Positions 51,671 through 61,800 of a stretch of DNA of 64,000 bases are shown piece after piece. The notes under the pieces were generated by a model. That model ran no database searches, was not told the origin of the DNA, and worked only from the letters and a program-made list of their open reading frames with translations. The number at the start of each line of letters is the position of its first letter. The stretch's first letter is position 1. Made by a program: the position numbers and the translations under genes. The stretch is taken from IMG/VR virus record IMGVR_UViG_3300030060_007423, positions 106,802 through 170,801 of that record; one strand, given 5' to 3'. Source of the stretch: a virus.

Positions 51671-51699
51671 ATTTGTCAATAATTTTAGTTATATTACTA
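51671..51699 (+). promoter_or_regulatory. TTTGTCAAT-type phage promoter abutting a start codon
   Basis: ATTTGTCAATAATTTTA then GTTATATTACTAT, ending right at the primase ATG. If TATATT is the -10-like part, transcription would start at or near the start codon. Confidence 0.55.
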
Positions 51700-51700
51700 T

Positions 51701-52627
51701 ATGTCAAATTCAGAACTCAAAAGCTTATTAAATTCAGTATTGGGATATGGGCGGAATCTTAAAAACAATGAAGTTTCCCACCAATGCCCATTTTGTAATC
51801 ATCGTAAAAAGAAATTACAAATTAACCTAATGTCTCAACTTTGGCAATGTTGGGTATGTGGTGAAAAGGGACGAAAACTTGTTTCACTATTTCGAAAACT
51901 AAAATTATCTTCTTCATATTTTGATAAACTTTCAGGTATACTTGGAGAAAGATTTGAGGGTACTAATAACATAGCTGAAAAATCAACTGATGTAAAACTT
52001 CCTATAGAATTTACAACATTTTTGGAAGGAAACAAACGAGACCCAGAATTTCGACATGCATTAAAATATTTAACAAAAACTAGGGGGTTAACATTAAACG
52101 ATATTGTAAAGTATAATATTGGTTATTGTGAAAAAGGTCCATATCGTGGAATGGTTATTATACCAAGTTATGATAAAGATGGAAATCTAAACTTTTTTAC
52201 AGGCAGAGCATACTATCCTAGTGCAACATTCAAACATAAAAATCCATCTGTGTCAAAAGACATAATTGGTTTTGAATTGTATATAAATTGGGATTTACCA
52301 ATAACTATTGTTGAAGGAGCATTTGATGCTATAGCAATAAAGAGAAATGCAGTTCCACTATTTGGAAAAATAATATCAGAAAAACTAAAGCTAAGAATAT
52401 TTAGTGAAGGTGTTAAGGAAATAAATATTGCATTAGACAATGATGCAAAAAAAGATGCAATTAGAATTTCTGAATATTTTATCAACAATGGAATTACTGT
52501 AAACTTTATTGAAATGAATAATAGTGATCCTAGTGAAATAGGTTTTTCAAAAATGATGGATATAATAGACAAATCAGAACCCTTAGATTTTAGAAAAATT
52601 ATGGAGTATAAACTATATGACCGTTAA
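51701..52627 (+). CDS. 61: DNA primase (T4 gp61-like)
   Basis: An N-terminal zinc ribbon (C29-P-F-C32 ... C50-W-V-C53) is followed by a TOPRIM core: ITIVEGAFDAIAIK has the catalytic Glu and NIALDNDAKKDA the D-x-D region. It synthesises RNA primers on the lagging strand with the gp41-type helicase, which is not in this window. At 308 residues it is near T4 gp61 (342). There is no obvious ribosome site, consistent with the promoter lying at the ATG. Confidence 0.88.
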   Translation: MSNSELKSLLNSVLGYGRNLKNNEVSHQCPFCNHRKKKLQINLMSQLWQCWVCGEKGRKLVSLFRKLKLSSSYFDKLSGILGERFEGTNNIAEKSTDVKLPIEFTTFLEGNKRDPEFRHALKYLTKTRGLTLNDIVKYNIGYCEKGPYRGMVIIPSYDKDGNLNFFTGRAYYPSATFKHKNPSVSKDIIGFELYINWDLPITIVEGAFDAIAIKRNAVPLFGKIISEKLKLRIFSEGVKEINIALDNDAKKDAIRISEYFINNGITVNFIEMNNSDPSEIGFSKMMDIIDKSEPLDFRKIMEYKLYDR

Positions 52628-55600
52628 AGAAATTGAACTTCCATTTGAAAAAATAAATAATATTGTACACATAGCAGACGTACATATTAGAAATTATAAA
52701 AGACACCGTGAATACAGGCAAGTATTTAGAAAACTATATAAAAAATTAAGGTCTACTCCAAAGGATACTTTAATCTATGTTGGTGGAGATATTGTTCACA
52801 CTAAAACTGATATAAGTCCAGAACTTGTACAGATGGTTAGTGATTTTTTCAATACACTTGCAAACATACGACCAACAATTGTTATAACTGGAAATCATGA
52901 TGCAAATCTAAATAACAAGTCAAGAATGGATTCTCTTACACCAATTGTTAAAAATTTAGATAATCCAAATTTACATTACTTAAAAGATTCAGGTGTTTAT
53001 GTTTTAGGTGATTGTGCGTTTACAGTTATGTCCGTATTTGATGACCCATCTGATTATCTTAAATCATCTGCAAGTCCAAAGGGTAAAACAAAAATTGCAC
53101 TATATCATGGAACGGTTCACAATTCAGAAACTGATATTGGATATGTTGTTGACAATTTAGATGTTGAATTAAAAAAATTTACTGGATATGATTATGTAAT
53201 GTTAGGTGATATACATAAACAACAATACTTAAATAAATCAAAAACAGTTGCATACTCAGGTTCACTAATTCAACAAAACTTTGGTGAAACATTTAAGAGA
53301 CATGGTATAATAATATGGAATCTTCTAGAAAAAACATCGGAGTTTATTGAAATAGAAAATGACTATGGGTATTATACAGTAGAGGTAAAAGATGGAAAAC
53401 CACTTAACCTATCAGACATTCCACCTAAACCTAGATTAAGGGTAAGAACTGAAAACACAACAGCTGCTGACGTTAAAAAAATAGTTATAGACTTAAAGAA
53501 AAAATATAAAGTACAAGATGTAATTGTATTAAGGTCAGATAAACTATCAGATAAAAAGAATCCATATTCTAACGGTTTGGAATTAACAAAAAATGTTAGA
53601 AGCCCAGAATGTCAAAATGATTTACTTAAGGAATACTTAGACAAACGATTTGATATTGATGATGAAATGCTTAAGAGAATACAGACAATAAATCGTGAAT
53701 TGAATAAGTATCTTCAGGAAATAGACATTAGTAGAAATATTAGTTGGAAACCAAAAATGTTTGAGTTTTCAAATATGTTTAGCTATGGTGATGGTAATAT
53801 TGTTAACTTTGAAAATATGAAAGGTTCTATTGGTGCATTTGCTGCAAATCATTCTGGAAAATCTGCATTACTTGATGCTGTTTCTTTTTGTATTTTTGAT
53901 AGGTGTAGTCGTTCACGTCATGGAATGGATGTTATGAACAATAAAAAGAAAACATTTTATTGTAAATTAAATTTTGAAATTGAAGGAATAGATTATTTTA
54001 TTGAAAGAAGAGGTAAAAGATTTAAGAATGGTGGTGTAAGGGTTGATACTGACTTTTGGATGATTGACGAAGCAAATGAAAAGATAAGTCTTAATGGTGA
54101 ACAACGACGAGATACAAATAAAAATATTCAAGGTTATCTTGGTACATATGAAGATTTTACTCTAACTGCTCTTTCTGTACAAAACAATAATACTGGATTT
54201 ATTGAAAAAACCCAAACGGAAAAGAAAGACCTACTTGCACAGTTTTTGGATATTACAGTATTTGAGGAATTATATCAATTAGCAAATGAAGAAATACGTG
54301 ATGTACATGTACTACTTAAAGATTTCAAAAATACTGATTTTGAAACTGAGCTTGTTGAATGTGAAAGTGAGCATGAAAAAATTGACTTACTATATAATGA
54401 AAAGACAAATCAACTTGACACATTAAAAAAACAACTTAAAAAATTAAACGACAAAGTTGCACAAAAAAATAAAAAACTAATCACAATATCTACACCGGAG
54501 CTTTCTCTTGATAGTTTGAATCAAAAACGTATATCACTAACAACTGAAATATCAGAAAACGAAAATAAGTTAGAAAAGTACAATAAATATACAGATGAAA
54601 ATAAAACAGATTTTGTAAATATAACAAATAAACTAAAAAATATATCAGAACATGATATTTTAGAAAACAAAAATAAGTATGATTTAGATGTTCAGAAAAA
54701 TAGTAAGCTAAATGTTGACTTGGATAAGTTAAAAATCATTATAACAAATAAATTAGAAAAACTTAAAGCAATTGGACAGTTTGACCCCAACTGTGATTTT
54801 TGCAAAAGTACACCATTTGTTAAAAGTGCATTTGAAATTGAAAAGACTTTACTATTAGATAAACAAAATGCCGTGCACATTAAGAATCAGTTATCAACAC
54901 TTGAAAATTTATTGCAAAATTCAAATGCAACTGATGAATACAATAACATGATAAACTTAAAGGACCGCATAAATATAATTAAGCAATATCAAAATGAGAT
55001 AAAACTTAAACGTGCACAACGTGAAATAAAAATATCAAATATAAAAAATAGTATAAACGATTGTGAGTCACAGATAAAGATTTATCATGACAATAAAAAA
55101 TCAATAAAATATAATGATAAACTTCAATCTGAAATAAATGTGATTGAGCATGAAATAACAAGTAAAGAACTAGAAATATCTGCTCACAACACAAACTTAA
55201 GAACAACATATAGTGAATTGATGGTTTTACAAAATAGAATTCAATCTATAAAAAATTCAATAGCAAAGGCTGATGAATTAGAGAAGAGGTCTAATGCGTA
55301 TGAATACTATCTAAATGCAATAAGCAGGGATGGTATACCTTATGAATTAATTTCAAATATAATTCCACATATTGAAGATGAGGTTAATCTTATTCTTTCA
55401 CAAATAGTAGATTTTAGAATTGTGTTTCATATTGACGGTAAAAATATAAATACACACATTGCATATGATAATGAAAACACTTGGCCACTAGAATTAACAA
55501 GTGGTATGGAAAAGTTTATTTCTTCATTGGCAATACGTGTTGCACTAATAAATATTTCAAATTTACCAAGACCAAACTTTTTAGCAATAGACGAAGGTTT

Positions 55601-55769
55601 TGGAAATCTTGATACAACAAGCTTAAATTCAATATTTATGTTGTTTGGATATCTTAAAACAGAGTTTGACTTTCTATTTATTATTAGTCATATTGATGTT
55701 ATGAAAGATATTATGGATGATTTGGTTGAAATTAGTGTAGAAAGAGGTTATAGTAAGGTTAATTACTAG
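52617..55769 (+). CDS. 47-46: SbcD-SbcC (Mre11-Rad50, gp47-gp46) fusion protein
   Basis: Residues 1-~340 are an SbcD/gp47 phosphoesterase: D21-x-H23, GGDIVH, GNHDAN, LYHGTVHN and LGDIHKQ. Residues ~375-1050 are an SbcC/gp46 ATPase: AANHSGKS with K415, a long coiled coil with the zinc-hook C726-D-F-C729, then LTSGMEKF signature and LAIDEGFGNLD Walker B. In T4 and bacteria these are separate chains; here one frame encodes both. The Walker A first Gly is Ala. Role: end resection in recombination-dependent replication. Confidence 0.9.
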   Translation: MTVKEIELPFEKINNIVHIADVHIRNYKRHREYRQVFRKLYKKLRSTPKDTLIYVGGDIVHTKTDISPELVQMVSDFFNTLANIRPTIVITGNHDANLNNKSRMDSLTPIVKNLDNPNLHYLKDSGVYVLGDCAFTVMSVFDDPSDYLKSSASPKGKTKIALYHGTVHNSETDIGYVVDNLDVELKKFTGYDYVMLGDIHKQQYLNKSKTVAYSGSLIQQNFGETFKRHGIIIWNLLEKTSEFIEIENDYGYYTVEVKDGKPLNLSDIPPKPRLRVRTENTTAADVKKIVIDLKKKYKVQDVIVLRSDKLSDKKNPYSNGLELTKNVRSPECQNDLLKEYLDKRFDIDDEMLKRIQTINRELNKYLQEIDISRNISWKPKMFEFSNMFSYGDGNIVNFENMKGSIGAFAANHSGKSALLDAVSFCIFDRCSRSRHGMDVMNNKKKTFYCKLNFEIEGIDYFIERRGKRFKNGGVRVDTDFWMIDEANEKISLNGEQRRDTNKNIQGYLGTYEDFTLTALSVQNNNTGFIEKTQTEKKDLLAQFLDITVFEELYQLANEEIRDVHVLLKDFKNTDFETELVECESEHEKIDLLYNEKTNQLDTLKKQLKKLNDKVAQKNKKLITISTPELSLDSLNQKRISLTTEISENENKLEKYNKYTDENKTDFVNITNKLKNISEHDILENKNKYDLDVQKNSKLNVDLDKLKIIITNKLEKLKAIGQFDPNCDFCKSTPFVKSAFEIEKTLLLDKQNAVHIKNQLSTLENLLQNSNATDEYNNMINLKDRINIIKQYQNEIKLKRAQREIKISNIKNSINDCESQIKIYHDNKKSIKYNDKLQSEINVIEHEITSKELEISAHNTNLRTTYSELMVLQNRIQSIKNSIAKADELEKRSNAYEYYLNAISRDGIPYELISNIIPHIEDEVNLILSQIVDFRIVFHIDGKNINTHIAYDNENTWPLELTSGMEKFISSLAIRVALINISNLPRPNFLAIDEGFGNLDTTSLNSIFMLFGYLKTEFDFLFIISHIDVMKDIMDDLVEISVERGYSKVNY

Positions 55770-55776
55770 ATTACTT

Positions 55777-55790
55777 TATATTTATAATAG
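55777..55790 (+). promoter_or_regulatory. Late-type TATATTTATAATAG promoter-like element
   Basis: TATATTTATAATAGAGTAAA then AAAGT and AGGAGTTAT, nearly the same as the element at 37,880. It is placed ~35 bases before the giant fibre gene. Confidence 0.6.
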
Positions 55791-55822
55791 AGTAAATAAA
55801 GTAAAGATAGGAGTTATTCACT

Positions 55823-58800
55823 ATGGCAAACTCTGCTGTTGTACGGAGGCTAGACCTCAAACCCACATACATAACAGATACATCTGACAATTCAGCGGAT
55901 TTCTTTAGGGTTACGGAAATACCTAGTGTGTTTAAGTTAGGTACAAACACCATAAAGATTAATCCAAACCCTGAACAATTGATTGCAGGTTCTACTGTTG
56001 AATTTGAAGTATTAGATTCTAGACTTTTAGCTCTTCCAGTTAAATTACTACCAGGTGTTGACGGTTCAGGAAGACGAACTGTTGAAATAGAAGTTGTAGA
56101 TGATACACCACCTGAAGAAGTAACAATTACAATCGTTGGTGATTTAAGACCAGAATTTTTACCTCGTGGATTTGATCCAGTTAGAAGTATAAAGTGGTCA
56201 AGACGAATAATAGCTGACCCACTTGAGGTAACAATTGAAGGTAGTACTTCAGGTTCATTATTGTCAGGGTCTATGTTTATTGGAAATGGATTTGATTCTG
56301 GACTTCAAATAAAGGGCGACAATGCTGGTGCATTTATAAGATCACAAGGATATTTTGGATTTGATAATGCAACAACTGGAACAGGCACAGGCTTTTTAAT
56401 TTATAGTGGTTCAGTCTTACCTAACAGTGGTGACAATTATGGTGGTGTAGGTTTAGAAATGGTTATTGACCAAAATAGCTTTTTCAAATATAGGTCATCA
56501 GATAGCTCAATAGATATACGAACTGAAAAATTCTTTTTTGGTAGCTCTTCACAATTTATATCAGGTTCAGATGGACAAATAGAAATATCATCTTCAAACT
56601 TTCACCTAAATAAAGATGGTGAAGTTATTATGCAAGGAACAATAACTGCACAAGCTGGTGGTGACATTGGTGGGTGGCATGTTGGCACAAGCATACTGTC
56701 ATCTAGTAACAATACAGTTAGGTTAGACCCAGATGGTCCATACTATATATCATCATCAGGATTTCAAGTTGATGGTGCAGGTGGTATAACTGCAAGTGCA
56801 GGCTTAATTGGTGGTTGGGAATTACCAACAGATTCTGATGGGTTATTTGCAACAGATGCAAATGGTGGAGTCGTAATGGATTCCAGTGCAAAGATTCTTA
56901 GAATATTAACTGGTAGTGCAACTACTGATGTTATTATAGGAATAGGTCAAATTGCGTCAAATAAGTATGGAATCATTGGTAAAAAGTTTGGAACAAACAA
57001 TACTACATTCAAACTAGGTGAAGACGGAAATGAAATAGCAGGTATAACGTTTGATGACGGAAAATTACACGTAGGAACAACATATCATATATCAGCATCC
57101 ACAAATGCAGAAGATGCAACTGGGTTTATAAGTTCATCACAATTCAAAGTTTCACCTAGTGGCCGAATGACAGGTTCTGAAGTTCTTCTTGGTAATAAAG
57201 CAGGTGGAAACTTTTTACAATTTGCTGGCAGTACATTAACGGTACAAGGAACTATTACAGCTGATAACATTCGTACACCAGCACAAATAGGCGGTTCACC
57301 ATCAACTGAAGCAAATGCTTCTGCATCCATAAAGTCAGATGGTTTTGCAAGATTTGTTTCAGCAAGTATTGGTGGTTGGAGTGTAAATGAAGGTACACTA
57401 ACAGATATTAGTGGAGCTGTTAAACTTGATTCACAAGGACCATATTTTATATCGTCATCAGGATTTCAAATAGATGAAACAGGTGCTATGACTGCAAGTG
57501 CAGGTAACATTGGTGGATTTGTAATAGATAGTAATTCTATAACATCAACTGGAATTGCAATTAGGTCAGGAGATGCAATAGAACTTGGAAGTGCAACGGC
57601 AATTGATTCAGGCCAAGGAATATGGTTAGGAAACAGTGGATACTTCAGAGCAGGAAATCCTGCAGGACAACAGGTAAAATTTGATGGTACAAACTTAACT
57701 CTTAGTTCATCTGCATTTTATCTTGGAGGTGGTGGCCAATTTGTATCAGGTTCATCTGGAAATATTGAAATAAGTTCATCAGGATTTCACTTAAAACCTG
57801 CAGGTGATGTTGTAATAAGTGGGTCAATAACTGCTAATCAAGGTTCAATTGCAAATTGGACTATTGCTCAAGGTTTCTTATATTCACTATCACAATCTTT
57901 AATAACGATAGGTCTTGACAGTAGTACTAATGGTGGTAGAATATTTGTGAAGGGTGGTACTTTTGGAATGACAGGTATTCAATTGGATTACAATAATGGA
58001 ACACCAAGATTCCATGTTGGTCAAGCAAATGGTCCATTTATGAAATTTGATGGTGCTGAAGTTGATATAAGTTCATCAGGATTTTATCTTGGAGGTGGAG
58101 GACAGTTTATATCAGGCTCATCTGGAAATATTGAAATAAGTTCATCTGGTTTTCATCTTAATAATGAAGGTAATATATCCGCAAGTGGTGTACACCTATC
58201 AGGTAACATTACAGCAGATGCAGGTAATATTGGTGGATTGTCAATTGGGAACTCTTCATTATCAGTTGGTACAACATTTCAAATTTCATCTTCAGCAAAT
58301 GCAGAAGATCCAGTTGGATTTATAAGTTCAAGTAAGTTTAAGGTAAGTCCTGACGGTGACATAACTGGTAGTTCAGTGTTATTAGGTGACAAGGCTGGTG
58401 GAAACTTTTTAGAATTTGCTGGTAGTACAATGACTGTGCAAGGAACTATCACGGCTGATAATATACGAACACCGGCGCTAATAGGTGGTTCAACATCAAC
58501 AGAGGCTAATGCATCATCTTCTATAAAGGCAGATGGTTTTGCAAGATTTGTTTCAGGTTCAGTTGGTGGAATAAAATTTGATACAGGAAAACTTTTTGTA
58601 CCAGGCGGTGCAGGATTTAATATATTCCACATATCAGCATCTACAAATGCAGAAGATCCAGTTGGATTTATAAGTTCAAGTAATTTTTCAATTAGTCCAA
58701 GTGGAAGGTTAACAGGTAGTAATGTATTATTTGATGGTGGTACTATTGGAGGATTTACTTTAGGAACCGAAAAGATTTCAAGTACAGGTGTACATATAAG

Positions 58801-61800
58801 TTCAAGCTACGGTGTCAAAGTATTTACACCATCCACTCCAAATACAAACTTTGTTGAAATGAAATACCTAAATGATAATGCGTATGGTATTAGGGCAGTA
58901 AGTGCAAGTAATACTGTATTTCAGTTAGGAAAGGATAACCAAATAGCTGGTTGGGAATTTGATAACGAAAAAATTCAAGGTGGTGATTTAATATTAAGAA
59001 AGGAAGGAACAATTGAGAGTGATGGGTTTGTTTCCAACTTGGCTGGTTCAGGATTTAGATTAACAGCTGTTAGTGGTGGATTTTTGGAAGTTGAAAATGC
59101 AAGAATCCGTGGTACATTATCAACGGCTGTATTTGAGAAAGAAACTGTTAATGCAGTTGGTGGACAATTATATGTTGCAAATTCAACAACATTAACATCG
59201 TCAGCAAACCATCCTGGTGCATTTCATAGTTCAACAGATACAACAATGTCAGTTGCAAATGTTTCAGGATTTGCTATAGGTGAAATCCTAAGTCTTAAAA
59301 AGGTATCACCAACTGGATTTTCAACTGAATATGTTAAAATATTATCTGCTTCACGTGATGATGCTGGAAGTGCAACAAACTTTGGTGGACTAATAACAGT
59401 TACTAGAGGATATAGTGGTTCAGCTCCACAAGGAACAGGCTCTCTAGGTGAAGCGGCTGGACCAGCACAATCATATACAGGTTCACAGGTTGTTGTATCA
59501 ACAGGAAAGGTTGGAACTGGGTACATTAGATTAAATGCTAATCCAAACGACCCAGCCACACCATATATGCAAATTGTTGAAAGAACTGGAAGTGGTATTT
59601 ATGATGTACAACTCCGTGCACAAGTAGGTGACTTATCAGGTATCACGGATAGTAGATTTAGTGATGATGTAACTGGTCATGGTATATATACTGAAAATGG
59701 TTATTTTGCAGGTAAAATTGAAATAGGTTCACAACCATCTCAACCCCCACAAGATAGATTATTACTTCACTACAATTTTGGTCAAAATACTGGAAGTAAA
59801 ATATTAAGTCAAACTCCAAATGGAATAACTGCTTCGTTTAGTACACTTACTAAAGCAGACCTTAAAAAATTAGGTGCTGTTGAAATCACAGCATCAGGTA
59901 CAGAGCTTCAAGGTCCAAAAAGTTTCTTTGCAAATGAATTTACATCATCAGCAGCGGCAGGTTCAAATGCCTTTTCTGCAGGTTATCGTTTTCAATTAAA
60001 ATCTGCAAACATTGATAAAAATGTTTTTCTTACACGTAACTATCCACGATTTGTTGTTTACAAACAATCAAATGATAGAATAAACGTTAGAATATATAGT
60101 AGTTCAATTGACCAAACATTTGGAAATATGTCAGGAAGTACACCTGCACAAACCATTAGTTTTAGTACAAGTGTAAACGACCAAATAGAGGCAGATACTT
60201 TGTACCATGTATTTGTAACAGCAAAAGAAAATGATAAAGCAGAGATTTATTTATATAATGTTGATTCAGGTTCTTTAATTGAACATGTAACAGAATCACT
60301 TTCTGGATTTAAGTTTGGTTGGCCATATCACTCAGCATCTATTACTGGTTCTATAGCATATGAAGAATGGGAACACGGTGCTCCAGGTTGGGCAGGTTCA
60401 AACAATGAAAGCCTTCAAGGATCTTTTCATGATATACGATACTATAGAAATCATGTATTAACGGCTAGGGAAACTGAAGCAATCATGATGAACCAGGATT
60501 CTACAACTGGTGGTACAATTATTGAAGGTGACCAAATAACAACAGGTAAAATAAAATCAAATAATTATGGTGGCGGTGAAGGTTCAAAATTTGACCTTGA
60601 TGATGGTACATTCAAAATGGGCGGCCGGGACAATCCTAAATTAGAATTTGATGGAAGTACACTTACCGTAGATGGAACAATATCAGCAAGTGCAGGTAAC
60701 ATTGGTGGATTTAATATTGATGCTCATAGTATATCCCACCCAACTGTTATGGAAATAAATGACTTATCACAAACACTATTTATTAGTTCAAGTAATTTTA
60801 AGGTTAGTCACTTTGGTAATGTAACTGCAAGTAATGTTGATTTATCTGGTAAAATAACAGCAGATGAAGGTGAAATTGGTGGATTTACAATTGATGCTCA
60901 TAGTATTAGGTCTGAACACGCAAGTGGTAATGTTGAAATAAATGATACTACCCAGGCACTATTTCTTAGCTCAAGTAATTTCCAAGTAAGTCATGCTGGA
61001 AATATAACTGCAAGTAATATTGATTTATCTGGAAAGATAAGTTCATCAGTTGGTTCAATTGGTGGATTTAATATTGCAGCTGGTGAATTTAATGGTGGTG
61101 CTGGAACAATAAAAATGTCGGCAGCTGATAAAGCAATCACTCTTGGTTCAAGTGATGACATTATGGTTTTAGATGCAGATGTTGGTATTCATTTAGGTAG
61201 TTCATCATTTAATGAAGCACCTTTCCATGTAAATATGGATGGAGAAATACAAGCAAGGACAGGTAACATTGGTGGATTTACACTTGGCTCAACATCATTA
61301 AATTCTGGTACTAGTGTAAAAATAGCAAATGCAAGTGATGCATCAAATTTATTTTTAAGTTCAAGTAATTTCAAAGTAAGCCATGCTGGTAATATAACTG
61401 CAAGTAATGTCGCAATGTCAGGTAATGTCACTGCAACCGCAGGTACTATAGGTGGATGGACAGTTGGCTCAACACTATCAGCTGGTTCAGGACTAACTTC
61501 AATTTTATTAGACCCGTCAACCCCAAGAATAACGCTAGGACCAAAAGGATCACTATCAGATGGTAATCACGGTGTATACATTGGAACTGATGGAATTTCT
61601 ATTGGTGCAAATGTTTCTGAAAAGGCCGTGTTTAGTATTGACGCATCAGGCTCAATGACTTCAAAAACTGGAACAGTTGGTGGATGGACACTATCAGATA
61701 CTACACTTACTGGTGGTACAATAACATTGGATTCTGCAACACCACAAATTAATGTTGCACTTGACGGAACAGAAGGTGGTGCTGGATTAGTTGGTTCAAT

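Noticed and set aside
57085-58569. Direct repeats considered as a CRISPR array
   Set aside because: Repeats are long, in frame and encode fibre shaft units; no short uniform repeat-spacer pattern.
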